NCBI RefSeq assembly: GCF_006335115.1
Contig: NZ_VDMJ01000015.1
Span: forward strand, 156,627-220,626
Direction of reading: 5' to 3'
DNA: 64,000 nt
Source: Streptomyces sp. NP160
GTDB taxonomy: Bacteria > Actinomycetota > Actinomycetes > Actinomycetales > Quadrisphaeraceae
The notes under the pieces are model-generated. The model saw only the letters and a program-made list of their open reading frames with translations. It ran no database searches and was not told the DNA's origin. Below are positions 17,324 through 26,932 of the stretch, in pieces. The stretch's first letter is position 1. The number at the start of each line of letters is the position of its first letter. Position numbers and translations under genes: made by a program.

Positions 17324-18256
17324 GTGGAGGTGGCTGAGACGGCGCAGCGGCGCACGAGCACGCGGGTGACCGCGGGGTTCGTGGTGGGCACGTGGGGAGG
17401 TTCGGCGGCTGCCGCCGGGACCGGCCTCGCGGTCTGCGCTGCCACCGGGTCCCCGTGGCCGGCGGCCGTGCTGCCCGTGCTGGGCGGTGCCCTGGCCGTC
17501 GTCCCGCTGAGCGGGGTCGCCACGGCCGTGGCCGCCGCCCCGCTCGCCGCCGCGACGATCGCCGTGGCCCTGGCCGCGGTCGGGCGCGGAGACCTGGAGT
17601 CCGCCGCGGGCCTGGGCGTCGCCCTGGTGGTCGGTGCGCTCGTCGCGCTCGCCGTCCTGGTCACCCGGCGCCGGGCCGCCGGTGAGCTGGAGGCTGCGCT
17701 GCAGCTGGCCGACGCGGTGTCCGTGGTGGACGAGTCCACCGGCTGCTACAACGCCAACGGCCTGGACCTGCTCGCCCGCCACGTGCTGGGCGCGGCCCGC
17801 CGCACCAGCGGGGCCATGCACGCCTCGCTCGTCCAGCTCGGAGACCTCGAGCCGGTGCGCGAGCTGGGCGGTCCCGAGGCGGTCGCGGAGGTGGTCGGCG
17901 GGGTCGCCGACGCGCTGCGCTCCAGCACGCGCGGCGCCGACGTGGTGGGCCGCTGGGGCGAGGACCTCTTCGTGGTGCTCGGCCCGGGCACCGGCACCAC
18001 CCCCGCCGAGCTGGAGCGCCGCCTGCGCGTGCGCCTGCTCGGCAGCCCCGACGCACCCCTGGTCCGCTGGGCCTGCTCGCTGACGGTGGGCTCCGGGCTG
18101 CTCGAGCCGTGGGACTCCGGCGGTCTGGCCGAGCTGGTCGGCCGCGCCGAGCAGGACCTCGCGCTGCGCCGCGCCCTGCGCGCCCCCAGCGCCGCGGAGC
18201 CGGCGCGCTCGCGGCCCTCGCGCCGGTCCGAGGACCAGCCCGGCTCCATCGGCTGA
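17324..18256 (+). CDS. Membrane protein with degenerate GGDEF domain
   Basis: A 310-residue protein. GTG 17324 follows GAGGGG with six-base spacing. Residues about 10-115 carry three to four hydrophobic segments. The cytoplasmic part from about 125 has the GGDEF fold: DESTGCYNANGL matches the D-x-LTGLxNRRG opening, and GRWGEDLFVVL occupies the place of the active site. The catalytic GG(D/E)EF loop is replaced by WGEDL, so diguanylate cyclase activity is unlikely. Degenerate GGDEF domains may still bind GTP or act as scaffolds. It should be read together with the intact cyclase at 51143 and the PilZ protein at 63209. Confidence 0.8.
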   Translation: MEVAETAQRRTSTRVTAGFVVGTWGGSAAAAGTGLAVCAATGSPWPAAVLPVLGGALAVVPLSGVATAVAAAPLAAATIAVALAAVGRGDLESAAGLGVALVVGALVALAVLVTRRRAAGELEAALQLADAVSVVDESTGCYNANGLDLLARHVLGAARRTSGAMHASLVQLGDLEPVRELGGPEAVAEVVGGVADALRSSTRGADVVGRWGEDLFVVLGPGTGTTPAELERRLRVRLLGSPDAPLVRWACSLTVGSGLLEPWDSGGLAELVGRAEQDLALRRALRAPSAAEPARSRPSRRSEDQPGSIG

Positions 18257-18390
18257 CGCCCCTCCCGCCTCCTCGCTGACGGCCACGGGGGCGCCCTGCG
18301 CCAGGGGGCGTGGCGCGGACCCCCCGTGGCTCCGGACGTCGCTCAGGACGACGGCGCCAGCGGCGGGGGGCGCCCGTGACGCCCGGCCCC

Positions 18391-18396
18391 TAGCCT
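18391..18396 (+). promoter_or_regulatory. Leaderless -10 box of the UbiA-type gene
   Basis: TAGCCT lies seven bases before GTG 18404, which predicts transcription starting at the start codon. Confidence 0.55.
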
Positions 18397-18403
18397 CGAC
18401 CGG

Positions 18404-19279
18404 GTGGGACGCGGCGTGCAGCAGGGGCCCGTGCGCGCCGTCGCCGTCGTCGTCGACCTGGTCCGCGCCTGCCACCCCGCGCCGACCGCTGCCGTCACCT
18501 CCTTCGCCGCCGCCCTGGCGGCCGCCGCCGCCGCGCCGGGGCACCGCGCCACCACCGCCGGGCGCGTCGCCGCCGCCGTGGGGCTGGGCCAGGTGGCGGT
18601 CGGCTGGGCCAACGACGCCCTGGACGCCCCGCTCGACGCCGCCGCCGGCCGCACCGAGAAGCCCGTGGCCGCCGGCCGCCTGCCGCGCGCGGGCCTGGGG
18701 GCCGGTGCCGTCCTGGCCGCCGCGGCGGCGGTGCCGGCCTCGCTGGCCCTGGACAGCGGCCTCAGGGGTACGGGCCGCCTGCACCTGGTGGGGCTGGCCG
18801 GCGCCCTGGGCTACGACCTCGGCCTCAAGGGCACCGCCGTCAGCCCGCTGCCCTACCTGCTGTTCTTCGGGTCCTTGCCGGCCGTGGCCGCCGGCGCCGC
18901 CGGTCGCCGCGCACCACGCCTCCTGTGCGCCGCCGCCGGCCTGCTCGGACTCGCGGCGCACCTGGCCAACACGGTGCCCGACGCCGAGGCGGACGCCGCC
19001 ACCGGCGTCCGCGGCCTGCCGCAGCGGCTCGGGCCGCGCACCAGCCGCACCGGCGCCGCGCTCGGGGTGGCGGCCGCGGACGCGGTGCTGCTGGTCCGCC
19101 GCCGCCGGGAGCTCGGTCCCGCCGCGGTGGCGCTGCTGCTGTGCGCGGGAGCGGCGGGAGCGGTCGGCGCGGCCGCCGACGGGCGCACCGGGTTCCGCGC
19201 CGTGATGGGCGCGGCGGCGCTGAGCGTGGCCGGGGTGCTGGCCGACGTCGCGGGCGGCCGGGGCGCGCTCCTGCGCTGA
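18404..19279 (+). CDS. UbiA-family prenyltransferase
   Basis: A 291-residue integral membrane protein. [11 protein letters not shown] carries the first Asp-rich motif (NDxxDxxxD) and [13 protein letters not shown] the second, both binding the prenyl diphosphate through Mg. Several hydrophobic helices separate them. The pattern fits SCO6045-like or 4-hydroxybenzoate-type enzymes of actinobacteria, whose acceptor is usually unknown. TAGCCT seven bases before GTG 18404 supports a leaderless start. It is not next to menaquinone, heme or carotenoid genes, so context does not reveal the acceptor. Confidence 0.85.
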   Translation: MGRGVQQGPVRAVAVVVDLVRACHPAPTAAVTSFAAALAAAAAAPGHRATTAGRVAAAVGLGQVAVGWANDALDAPLDAAAGRTEKPVAAGRLPRAGLGAGAVLAAAAAVPASLALDSGLRGTGRLHLVGLAGALGYDLGLKGTAVSPLPYLLFFGSLPAVAAGAAGRRAPRLLCAAAGLLGLAAHLANTVPDAEADAATGVRGLPQRLGPRTSRTGAALGVAAADAVLLVRRRRELGPAAVALLLCAGAAGAVGAAADGRTGFRAVMGAAALSVAGVLADVAGGRGALLR

Positions 19280-19322
19280 GGCGGCGGCGCCGGGACGCCG
19301 GAAAGGGGGTGCGTCCCGCGAC

Positions 19323-19328
19323 TACCCT
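19323..19328 (+). promoter_or_regulatory. Probable -10 box of leuS
   Basis: TACCCT lies 49 bases before the leuS start, giving a short leader that includes the AGGAG ribosome binding site. Confidence 0.45.
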
Positions 19329-19377
19329 GGTGGGGCCGCCCGGGACGACCGCCCGGGCACCGAGAGGAGCTCCCAGC

Positions 19378-22299
19378 GTGACCACCACGGACCAGCCGGC
19401 ACCCGCGCACAGCGACGCACCGCCCCAGCGGTACACCGCTCAGCTCGCGGCGGAGCTGGAGCTCGCGTGGCAGCAGCGCTGGGCCGACGAGGGCACCTTC
19501 GAGGCGCCCAACCCCAGCGGCCCCTGGGGTGACGCCGAGGCGGTGGCCGGCCGCGAGCCGCTGTTCGTCATGGACATGTTCCCGTACCCCTCGGGCGCTG
19601 GGCTGCACGTCGGGCACCCGCTGGGCTACATCGCCACCGACGTGTGGGCCCGCTACCAGCGCATGAGCGGCCGCAACGTGCTGCACACGCTGGGCTACGA
19701 CGCGTTCGGCCTGCCCGCCGAGCAGTACGCCGTGCAGACCGGCCAGCACCCGCGGGTCACCACCGAGGCGAACATCGCCACGATGCGCCGCCAGCTGCGC
19801 CGCCTGGGCCTGGCCCACGACGCGCGCCGCTCCGTCTCCACCATCGACCCGGACTACTACCGCTGGACCCAGTGGATCTTCCGCGAGGTCTTCGAGAGCT
19901 GGTACGACCCGCACGCCGTCCGCCCCGACGGCGGCCGCGGCGCGGCCCGCCCGATCAGCGAGCTGCGCGAGGCGTACGAGTCCGGCCGACGCCAGCCCGA
20001 GGACGGCTCGTCCTGGGCCGACCTCGACGACGTCGCCCGCCGGCGACTGGTGGACGACCAGCGCCTGGCGTACGTCTCCGAGGCGCCGGTGAACTGGTGC
20101 CCCGGCCTGGGCACGGTGCTGGCCAACGAGGAGGTCACCGCCGACGGGCGCAGCGAGCGCGGCAACTTCCCCGTGGTGAAGCGCCCGCTGCGGCAGTGGA
20201 TGATGCGGATCACCGCCTACGCCGACCGCCTCGTCGACGACCTGGACCGCCTGGACTGGCCCGAGGCGGTCAAGGCGATGCAGCGGCACTGGATCGGCAG
20301 GTCCACCGGAGCGCAGGTCAGCTTCGCCCTGGCCGGCGACGGCGTCGAGGGCGGTCGGCTGGAGGTCTTCACCACGCGCCCGGACACGCTGTTCGGCGTC
20401 ACCTTCATGGTGGTCGCGCCCGAGCACGCCGCCCTGGACGACCTGCCCGCCGCCTGGCCCGCCAGCACGCCCGAGAGCTGGACCGGTGGCGCGGCCACCC
20501 CGGCGCAGGCCGTGGAGGCCTACCGGACGCAGGCCGCCGCCCGCACCGAGGCCGAGCGCACCGACGAGGGCCGCACCAAGACCGGCGTCTTCACCGGCCT
20601 GCACGCGGTCAACCCCGTCACCGGCACGGCCGTGCCCGTCTTCACCGCGGACTACGTGCTGGCCGGCTACGGCACCGGAGCGATCATGGCGGTCCCCGGG
20701 CAGGACGAGCGCGACTTCGCCTTCGCCGAGCGCTTCGAGCTGCCGGTCGTCCGCACGGTCCAGCCGCCGGAGGGCTTCGAGGGCGGCGCGTACACCGGCG
20801 CCGGCCCGGCGATCAACTCCTCCAACGACGACGTCGACCTGGACGGCCTCGAGGTCGCCGAGGCCAAGGAGCGCATCACCGCGCACCTCGAGCGCACCGG
20901 CGCAGGCCGCCCCGTCACCACCTACCGCCTGCGCGACTGGCTGTTCAGCCGCCAGCGCTACTGGGGCGAGCCGTTCCCGGTGGTCTACGACGAGCACGGC
21001 CTGCCCGTCGCCGTCCCCGCCGACCAGCTGCCCGTGCTGCTGCCCGACGTGCCCGACTACTCCCCGCGCACCTTCGAGCCGGACGACGTCACCAGCGAGC
21101 CCTCCCCGCCGCTGTCGCGCGTGCCCGAGTGGGTCGACGTCACCCTGGACCTGGGCGACGGGCCGAAGCAGTACCGCCGCGAGACCAACACCATGCCCAA
21201 CTGGGCGGGCTCGTGCTGGTACGAGCTGCGCTACCTGGACCCGCAGAACTCGCAAGCCCTGGTCGACCCGGAGGTCGAGGCGTACTGGATGGGGCCGCGC
21301 GCCGACCGTGCCGCGGGGGTCCCCGGCACCCGCGACACCGGCGGGGTGGACCTGTACGTCGGCGGCGTGGAGCACGCCGTGCTGCACCTGCTGTACGCCC
21401 GGTTCTGGCACAAGGTGCTCTTCGACCTGGGCCACGTCTCCTCCGAGGAGCCCTTCCGCCGCCTGTTCAACCAGGGCTACATCCAGGCCGACGCGTTCAC
21501 CGACGTCCGCGGCAGCTACGTGCCCGCCGCCGAGGTCGTGGAGACGACGTCCGCCACCGGGGCGCGCGAGTTCACCTGGCACGACGAGCCCGTGACCCGC
21601 GAGTACGGGAAGATGGGCAAGTCGCTGAAGAACGTCGTCACGCCCGACGACATGTACGAGGCGTACGGCGCCGACACCTTCCGCGTGTACGAGATGTCGA
21701 TGGGCCCGCTGGACGACTCCCGACCCTGGGAGACCCGCGCGGTGGTGGGCTCGCAGCGGTTCCTGCAGCGGCTGTGGCGCAACGTCGTCGACGAGGCGAC
21801 CGGTGGGCTGACGGTGGTGGACACCCCCGCGGACCCCGCCACCCGCGCGCTGGTGCACCGCACCGCGGCGGGCGTCGCCGCGGACTACGAGGGCCTGCGC
21901 TTCAACACCGCCGTCTCCAAGCTCATCGAGCTGAACAACGAGCTGACCAAGCTGTCCTCCGTCCCGCGCGAGGCCGCGGAGGCGGTGGTGCTCATGGTGG
22001 CGCCGCTGGCGCCGCACATCGCCGAGGAGCTGTGGTCGCGGCTGGGTCACGAGGGCTCGCTGGCCTTCGAGACCTTCCCCCAGGCCGACCCGGCGCTGCT
22101 CGTGCAGCAGACGGTGACGTGCGTGGTGCAGGTGCAGGGCAAGGTGCGCGACCGCCTCGAGGTGCCGGCCGACATCACCGAGGACGCCCTGCGCGAGCAG
22201 GCGCTGGCGTCCCCGGCGCTGCAGCGGGCGCTGGACGGCCGCGGGGTGCGCACGGTCATCGTGCGCGCGCCGAAGCTCGTCAACGTGGTGCCCGCCTGA
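19378..22299 (+). CDS. leuS: Leucyl-tRNA synthetase
   Basis: A 973-residue class Ia synthetase. GTG 19378 has AGGAG upstream. [16 protein letters not shown] (about 68-83) is the HIGH region and [10 protein letters not shown] (about 745) the KMSKS loop. The CP1 editing domain lies between, with [20 protein letters not shown] and a downstream conserved [19 protein letters not shown]-like [20 protein letters not shown] is also present. The anticodon-binding and C-terminal domains complete the protein. The length is normal for an actinobacterial enzyme with an inserted segment. It lies upstream of comEA but is separated from it by a strong hairpin. Confidence 0.98.
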   Translation: MTTTDQPAPAHSDAPPQRYTAQLAAELELAWQQRWADEGTFEAPNPSGPWGDAEAVAGREPLFVMDMFPYPSGAGLHVGHPLGYIATDVWARYQRMSGRNVLHTLGYDAFGLPAEQYAVQTGQHPRVTTEANIATMRRQLRRLGLAHDARRSVSTIDPDYYRWTQWIFREVFESWYDPHAVRPDGGRGAARPISELREAYESGRRQPEDGSSWADLDDVARRRLVDDQRLAYVSEAPVNWCPGLGTVLANEEVTADGRSERGNFPVVKRPLRQWMMRITAYADRLVDDLDRLDWPEAVKAMQRHWIGRSTGAQVSFALAGDGVEGGRLEVFTTRPDTLFGVTFMVVAPEHAALDDLPAAWPASTPESWTGGAATPAQAVEAYRTQAAARTEAERTDEGRTKTGVFTGLHAVNPVTGTAVPVFTADYVLAGYGTGAIMAVPGQDERDFAFAERFELPVVRTVQPPEGFEGGAYTGAGPAINSSNDDVDLDGLEVAEAKERITAHLERTGAGRPVTTYRLRDWLFSRQRYWGEPFPVVYDEHGLPVAVPADQLPVLLPDVPDYSPRTFEPDDVTSEPSPPLSRVPEWVDVTLDLGDGPKQYRRETNTMPNWAGSCWYELRYLDPQNSQALVDPEVEAYWMGPRADRAAGVPGTRDTGGVDLYVGGVEHAVLHLLYARFWHKVLFDLGHVSSEEPFRRLFNQGYIQADAFTDVRGSYVPAAEVVETTSATGAREFTWHDEPVTREYGKMGKSLKNVVTPDDMYEAYGADTFRVYEMSMGPLDDSRPWETRAVVGSQRFLQRLWRNVVDEATGGLTVVDTPADPATRALVHRTAAGVAADYEGLRFNTAVSKLIELNNELTKLSSVPREAAEAVVLMVAPLAPHIAEELWSRLGHEGSLAFETFPQADPALLVQQTVTCVVQVQGKVRDRLEVPADITEDALREQALASPALQRALDGRGVRTVIVRAPKLVNVVPA

Positions 22300-22325
22300 C
22301 CCCGCGCTGACGACCGCCGCCGCAC

Positions 22326-22364
22326 GGGGCCCGTCGTCCGCCCACAGGGCGGGCGGCGGGCCCC
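22326..22364 (+). terminator. Terminator after leuS
   Basis: GGGGCCCG (22326-22333) pairs with CGGGCCCC, extended inward through CCGCCC/GGGCGG with a few G-T pairs, closing on a short loop. No U-tract. Confidence 0.75.
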
Positions 22365-22436
22365 GCCCGTGGGGCTGCGTCCACAGGGCCCGGTGACGGC
22401 CGCCCCGCCGGTGGGGGCGCGGGGCAGCCTGGTGGG

Positions 22437-23315
22437 GTGCTGGAGGGGGCGCCCGGCTCGGGCTGGCAGGAGGACGCCGACGGCGGCCTCCCCGCGCGCA
22501 GCGCCGCTGCGCCGGGCCCCGGTCCCGTCCTGCGCGACCGGGCGTCCCTTCGCTCAGCCGCGCGCCGGGACGCTCGCGAGACCGAGCAGCTGTGGCGGCC
22601 CTCGCTGGCGGAGCGGCTGCGGGAGGCCCGCTGGTCCCTGGCACCGCCGGCGGCGGTGGGGGCCCTGCTGGTCGTGGCCGCGGTGGTGGTGCTGCTGGTG
22701 CTGTCGGCCGCCGCTCCGGGCGGGGCCTCGGTGCCCACGCCGACGCCCGGTGTGGCGGTGCCGGCGCGCACGCCGGCGGCGCTCGCGTCGTCCTCGTCGG
22801 CGAGCGAGAGCCCGCTCCCCGGCCCCTCCACCTCGGGGACCGGGGAGGTGGTGGTCGACGTGGTCGGCCAGGTGGAGGTGCCCGGCCTCGTCCGCCTGCC
22901 GGCCGGGTCGCGCGCCGACGACGCGGTCCGCGCGGCCGGAGGGGCGCGCCCGGGCGCGGACCTGCGGCGCGTGAACCTGGCCAGGCCGCTCGTGGACGGC
23001 GAGCAGCTGGTGGTCCCCGCACCGGGGGAGCAGCTGCCGAGCGCTCCGCCGGCTCCCCCGGCGGCGCGCTCCACCTCCACCGCGGGCGGCGCTGCCGCGG
23101 GCGGCGGGGCGGCGGCTGCCACCGGGCCGGTGGACCTCAACAGCGCCACCCTCGCCGAGCTCGACGCCCTGCCGGGAGTCGGTCCGGTGCTCGCCCAGCG
23201 GATCCTCGACTGGCGCGACGAGCACGGGCGCTTCACGTCCGTGGAGGAGCTCGGCGAGGTGCCCGGCTTCGGACCGGCGGCCCTGGGCCGGCTGACCCCG
23301 CTGCTGGTCGTGTGA
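22437..23315 (+). CDS. comEA: ComEA DNA-binding receptor
   Basis: A 292-residue protein of the DNA-uptake system. Residues about 68-92 form one membrane helix (AVGALLVVAAVVVLLVL). An SLBB domain follows (about 135-195: VVDVVGQVEVPGLVRLPAGS). The C-terminal double helix-hairpin-helix domain binds double-stranded DNA, with VDLNSATLAELDALPGVGPV and EVPGFGPAALGRL. The GTG start has CAGCCT six bases upstream, possibly leaderless. The stop overlaps the comEC start (GTGA). The exposed domain is on the outer face of the membrane. Confidence 0.93.
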   Translation: MLEGAPGSGWQEDADGGLPARSAAAPGPGPVLRDRASLRSAARRDARETEQLWRPSLAERLREARWSLAPPAAVGALLVVAAVVVLLVLSAAAPGGASVPTPTPGVAVPARTPAALASSSSASESPLPGPSTSGTGEVVVDVVGQVEVPGLVRLPAGSRADDAVRAAGGARPGADLRRVNLARPLVDGEQLVVPAPGEQLPSAPPAPPAARSTSTAGGAAAGGGAAAATGPVDLNSATLAELDALPGVGPVLAQRILDWRDEHGRFTSVEELGEVPGFGPAALGRLTPLLVV

Positions 23316-24973
23316 CGCCGGTGGACAGGCACCCCGCGCTGCGCCTGCTGCTGCCCGCGGCCCACGACCCGGCGCAGGGCGCGGACGGGCCGGCCGGTGC
23401 CCGGCCGCTGGACGCGCGCCTCGTCCCCGCCGCCGCGGTCGCCTGGGCGTGGGCCGCGGTCGCGCTCGTCCTCCCGGTCGGCGTGCTGGCAGCGGTGGCC
23501 CTGGCCGCCGTCGCGGCGGCCGCCGGGTGCGCGGTGCGACGCCGCGCCGGCGGTGCGGCCCTGGCGGCGGTCCTGGTCGCGGGGGTCGCGGTGTCGGTGG
23601 GGGCCGGGCAGGTGGAGCGGTCCTCCGGCCTCCTGCAGCCGCTCGCGGCCCAGCAGGCCACCGCGGCCGTGGACGGCGTGGCCACCTCGGACGCCGTGCG
23701 CGTCAGGGCCGACCCCGTCCGCTCCTGGGCGTCGGCCAGCCCCCGCTGGGTGGTCCGGCTCGACGCGCGCTCGGTCAGCGGCCGCGGCAGCACGTCGGCG
23801 GCGCACGCCGAGGTGCTCGTGGTCGGGGGAGCGGGCTGGGACGCCGTGCGGCGCGGCGACCGCGTGCACGCCGTCGGGCGCCTGCAGCCGACGGACCGCG
23901 CCGACCCGGCCGCCGCCGTCCTGCTCGCGGTCCGCGCGCCGCTGGCCCGGCCGGCGACCGGACTGCTCGCGGCCGCCGGACAGCGGCTGCGCGCGGGGCT
24001 GGTGGACGTCTGCGCACCGCTGCCCGCCGATGCCCGCGGCCTGCTGCCGGGCCTCGTGGTGGGTGACACCACCGCCGTCCCGGAGGACCTGTCGGCGGCC
24101 ATGCGCAGCACGGGCCTGACGCACCTGACGTCGGTCTCCGGGGGCAACACGGCGCTCGTGGCGGGAGGGGCGCTCGTGCTGCTGACGGCCGTCGGGGTCC
24201 GCCGGCGGGTCCGCTTCGTGCTCGCCGGGCTCGCCCTGCTCGCCTACGCCGCACTGGCCGGTGGGGAGCCCAGCGTGCTGAGGGCTGCCGCCATGGGGCT
24301 GGTGGTGCTGCTCGGCAGCCTCCTGGCGCGCGGCGGTGGCGGCCTGCCGGCCCTGTGCCTGGCCGTGGTGGTGCTCGTGGTGGCCGACCCCTGGCTGGCG
24401 CGCCAGGCCGGCTTCGCCCTGTCGGTGCTGGCCACCGGTGCGCTCCTGCTCCTCGCCCCGGCGTGGGCGGCAGCGCTGGCGCGCCCGCTGCTGCGGGGGA
24501 GGGTCCCGGGGCGCCGCCCGGCGCCCGTGCGCGACGCGCTGGTCACCGCGACGGCCGCGACCGTGGCCGTACCGCTCGCGGCCCAGGTGGTGTGCGCCCC
24601 GGTGGTGCTGCTGCTCGCGCCCGGCGTGCCGCTGCTGGCGGTCCCCGCCAACGCCCTGGCCGGACCTGCGGTGGCACCGGCCACGCTGCTCGGGCTGCTC
24701 GCCGCCCTGCTGGAGCCCCTGGGGCCGGTGGGGAGCGCGGTGGCCGAGCTCGCGGCCCGCGGCGGTGGGCTGGCGGCCCAGTGGGTCGCGCAGGTGGCGC
24801 GGGCCGGGGCCGCCTCGCCCGTCGCCGTCCTCGCGTGGCCGCAGGGACCCGGACCCGCGGCGGCTCTCGCCGTGGTGTCCGCTGCGGTGCTCACCGCCGT
24901 GGAGCAGCTGGCCCGGGCGGCGGTGCGGGCCCGGGGACGCGCGGGAGGAACGAGCGCGCGGCGGCGTGCGTGA
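23312..24973 (+). CDS. comEC: ComEC/Rec2-type DNA transport channel, lacking the metallo-beta-lactamase domain
   Basis: A 553-residue polytopic membrane protein. After an N-terminal pair of helices and a DUF4131-like exposed segment (PRWVVRLDARSV, GDRVHAVGRLQPTD), the competence domain appears: AMRSTGLTHLTSVSGGNTAL, the hallmark motif with its conserved SGxN. Multiple helices follow (VPLAAQVVCAPVVLL, LLAVPANALAGPAVAPAT). Full-length family members often continue with a C-terminal metallo-beta-lactamase domain that degrades one strand; here the frame ends before it. The start overlaps comEA by four bases. Transformation in this organism is not shown. Confidence 0.93.
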   Translation: MTPVDRHPALRLLLPAAHDPAQGADGPAGARPLDARLVPAAAVAWAWAAVALVLPVGVLAAVALAAVAAAAGCAVRRRAGGAALAAVLVAGVAVSVGAGQVERSSGLLQPLAAQQATAAVDGVATSDAVRVRADPVRSWASASPRWVVRLDARSVSGRGSTSAAHAEVLVVGGAGWDAVRRGDRVHAVGRLQPTDRADPAAAVLLAVRAPLARPATGLLAAAGQRLRAGLVDVCAPLPADARGLLPGLVVGDTTAVPEDLSAAMRSTGLTHLTSVSGGNTALVAGGALVLLTAVGVRRRVRFVLAGLALLAYAALAGGEPSVLRAAAMGLVVLLGSLLARGGGGLPALCLAVVVLVVADPWLARQAGFALSVLATGALLLLAPAWAAALARPLLRGRVPGRRPAPVRDALVTATAATVAVPLAAQVVCAPVVLLLAPGVPLLAVPANALAGPAVAPATLLGLLAALLEPLGPVGSAVAELAARGGGLAAQWVAQVARAGAASPVAVLAWPQGPGPAAALAVVSAAVLTAVEQLARAAVRARGRAGGTSARRRA

Positions 24974-25005
24974 TCACCGTCCCAGGGGCGTGGCAGGGTG
25001 TGGCC

Positions 25006-26073
25006 GTGCCAGCAGCCCGTCCCTCCGCCCGCGCCCGCACGACCGGGGCCCGCGGCCAGGGCGGGGCGCACGCGCTGCCCTGGCACCAGGCGGAGCCGGG
25101 ACCCGTCGTGCTGGTCACCGGGCCCGAGCAGCTGCTCGCCGAGCGCGCCGTCGAGCGGGTGCGCGACGCCTGCCGCGAGCGCTCCCCGGACCTGGAGGTG
25201 GTGACCGTCGACGCCTCGGTCTACCGCTCGGGGGAGCTGTCGCAGTGGACCAGCCCCTCGCTGTTCGAGGAGGCCCGGCTGGTGGTGGTGTCGGGGCTGG
25301 AGTCCGCCGCTGACGCGCTCGTCACGGACGTGGGCGCCGCCCTGGGCACCCTCCCCGACGACGTCGTCCTGGTGCTGCGCCACGCCGGCGGCGCCCGCGC
25401 TGGCGCGCTGCTCAAGGCGGCCCGGGAGGTGCCGGGCGCGGTGCTCGTCGAGTGCCCGGCGGTGAAGACCCCGGCCGAGCAGCGCGCCTTCGCCCAGACC
25501 GAGCTGCGCTCGCACGGGCGCACCATCGACGACGACGCCCTCGACGCCCTGCTGCTGGCCATCGGCTCGGACCTGCGCTCGCTGGCGGCGGCGTGCTCGC
25601 AGCTGGCGGTGGACGTGCCCCGCGGCGCCGGGCAGGGCGGCCGGTCGGCGCGCCTCACCGCTGACGACGTGGAGCGCTACTACGGCGGGCGCGCCGAGGT
25701 GACGGGCTTCAAGGTGGCCGACGCCGCGGTGGCGGGCCAGCGCGCCGAGGCGCTGCGGCTGCTGCGGCAGGCCCTCGACTCCGGGCTCGACCCGGTGCCC
25801 CTCGTCGCCGCGCTCGCCCTCAAGCTGCGGGGCATGGCGAAGGTCGCCTCCGCCGGCCGCGGCTCTCCCGACGCCCTGGCCAAGGGCCTGGGCATGGCGC
25901 CCTGGCAGGTCCGCACCACCCGGGACGCGCTGCGCGGCTGGACCCCGGACGGCATCGCCGCGGGCATCACGGCGCTGGCCGAGGCGGACGAGGCGGTCAA
26001 GGGCGGTGGCCGCGACCCGCGCTACGCGGTGGAGCGGGCCGTCATCGCCATCACCGCCGCCCGCGCCGGCTGA
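25006..26073 (+). CDS. holA: DNA polymerase III subunit delta
   Basis: A 355-residue clamp-loader subunit that opens the beta clamp. The N-terminal domain has PVVLVTGPEQLLAERAVERV, and the middle and C-terminal domains FKVADAAVAGQRAEALRLLRQ and HolA-typical LVAALALKLRGMAKV. Three starts are possible: GTG 24970 overlapping the comEC stop (GTGA), GTG 25000, and GTG 25006. The last is preferred because CAGGGT sits six bases upstream, the leaderless arrangement common here. The sequence before residue 30 is low complexity, so the domains do not decide. comEA-comEC-holA-rpsT is the standard order. Confidence 0.93.
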   Translation: MPAARPSARARTTGARGQGGAHALPWHQAEPGPVVLVTGPEQLLAERAVERVRDACRERSPDLEVVTVDASVYRSGELSQWTSPSLFEEARLVVVSGLESAADALVTDVGAALGTLPDDVVLVLRHAGGARAGALLKAAREVPGAVLVECPAVKTPAEQRAFAQTELRSHGRTIDDDALDALLLAIGSDLRSLAAACSQLAVDVPRGAGQGGRSARLTADDVERYYGGRAEVTGFKVADAAVAGQRAEALRLLRQALDSGLDPVPLVAALALKLRGMAKVASAGRGSPDALAKGLGMAPWQVRTTRDALRGWTPDGIAAGITALAEADEAVKGGGRDPRYAVERAVIAITAARAG

Positions 26074-26167
26074 CTCCAGCCGACTCGCGACCACCCGCGG
26101 CCCCCCCCCCGCGACCCCGCCCCCGACCCGGGGCTCGGCCTCCCGCTCAGCCGTGCTTCCGTCCCGC

Positions 26168-26316
26168 ACTCGCGCACCCGAGTGCTGCTTCGAGGGGCCC
26201 TGATGGCGGACTCGCGCACCCGAGTGCTGGTTCGAGGGGCCCTGATGGCGGACTCGCGCACCCGAGTGCTGCTGCGAGGAGTGTCGAAGGCGGACTCGCG
26301 TGCGCGAGTGCGCGCC
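26168..26316. repeat. 42 bp tandem repeats with palindromic core (3.5 copies)
   Basis: Copies start at 26168, 26210, 26252 and, partially, 26294. The period is exactly 42 bp. Each copy opens with an ACTCG-N6-CGAGT stem-loop followed by GTGCTG; copies 1 and 2 also share a CGAGGGGCCCTGATGGCGG segment. The same core occurs twice at 36221-36282. The 42 bp period keeps an open frame, but there is no start or domain to support a gene. Confidence 0.9.
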
Positions 26317-26345
26317 TGGTGGGCGCACCGCGCGGGCGGGGACGA

Positions 26346-26384
26346 CGGAGGGCGGGGACGGACCTGGTCCGTCCCCGCCCTCCG
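26346..26384. terminator. Bidirectional terminator between holA and rpsT
   Basis: A perfect inverted repeat with 19-base arms around a single central T; the realistic stem is about 16 bp. It serves convergent holA and rpsT. Confidence 0.85.
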
Positions 26385-26414
26385 GGGTGCTGCGGTGCTG
26401 GTCGAGCCGTTGCC

Positions 26415-26678
26415 TCAGGAGGCGGCGGACACGGCCTTCGCCAGGGCCGACTTGCGGTTGGCGGCCTGGTTGGAGTGGATGACGCCCTTGGAGACGGCCT
26501 TGTCGAGCTTGCGGCCGGCCACGCGCAGCGCGGTGGTGGCCTTCTCGGCGTCACCGGCGGCGACGGCCTCGCGGACGTGGCGCACCGCGGTGCGCAGCTC
26601 GGACTTCACGGCCTTGTTGCGCAGGCGCGCAGCCTCGTTGGTGCGGATGCGCTTGATCTGGGACTTGATGTTGGCCAC
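26415..26678 (-). CDS. rpsT: 30S ribosomal protein S20
   Basis: An 87-residue protein: [20 protein letters not shown], an exact S20 opening, followed by three basic helices and [12 protein letters not shown]. It binds 16S rRNA helices early in assembly. The start is GTG. A strong extended -10 (TGGTAACCT on the minus strand, box at 26808-26813) predicts a leader of about 120 nt. It is the only minus-strand gene in this block and points at holA, as in other actinobacteria. Confidence 0.98.
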   Translation of the reverse strand: MANIKSQIKRIRTNEAARLRNKAVKSELRTAVRHVREAVAAGDAEKATTALRVAGRKLDKAVSKGVIHSNQAANRKSALAKAVSAAS

Positions 26679-26807
26679 GGGCCGGTCTCTCCGTCGCGTC
26701 TGGGGTGTCTGATCGGTGCTGGTGGCGGGCGGTGGCAGCTGGTGCCCCGACCGCCGAAGCCTTCGTGCGGCCCCGTCCGCAGGTGGGCGGTGCGCGCGCA
26801 GCCACCC

Positions 26808-26813
26808 AGGTTA
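26808..26813 (-). promoter_or_regulatory. Extended -10 promoter of rpsT
   Basis: On the minus strand the sequence reads TGGTAACCT, an extended -10 (TGn) with TAACCT. No clear -35 is present, which an extended -10 can tolerate. Confidence 0.55.
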
Positions 26814-26919
26814 CCAGCGCCCGGAAGCCTCCTGCGACGGCGCTGCCGCAGCGAGCGGCGCGCCCCGCGGCGCGACCACCGACTTCGCGGTCGGCGCGCC
26901 CGCGGAGCCCTCGCCTCGA

Positions 26920-26925
26920 TACGGT
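26920..26925 (+). promoter_or_regulatory. Leaderless -10 box of the ATP-grasp operon
   Basis: TACGGT ends seven bases before ATG 26933, fixing both the operon promoter and the start codon. Confidence 0.55.
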
Positions 26926-26932
26926 CGCGACC

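Larger units (their letters stand above)
26074..26414. other. 341 bp intergenic region with tandem repeats and terminator
   Basis: The gap between convergent holA and rpsT contains a run of ten C at 26101-26110, three and a half copies of a 42 bp palindromic repeat, and a long terminator stem. No gene is supported. Confidence 0.8.

Noticed and set aside
16142-23022. Long minus-strand frames opposite the GGDEF, UbiA, leuS and comEA genes
   Set aside because: Only the part 16142-17119 is a gene. The rest mirrors confident plus-strand genes and contains no recognisable protein.
26101-26110. Run of ten C as a phase-variation switch
   Set aside because: It is after the holA stop and before a terminator, so it cannot change a reading frame or an obvious promoter.
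26168-26316. CRISPR array
   Set aside because: Copies are directly adjacent with no unique spacers, and no cas genes are present.
26182-26712. Plus-strand frame with a 14-residue repeat (DSRTRVLLRGALMA type)
   Set aside because: The repeat comes from the 42 bp DNA array, and the frame continues antisense through rpsT. There is no ribosome binding site or domain.
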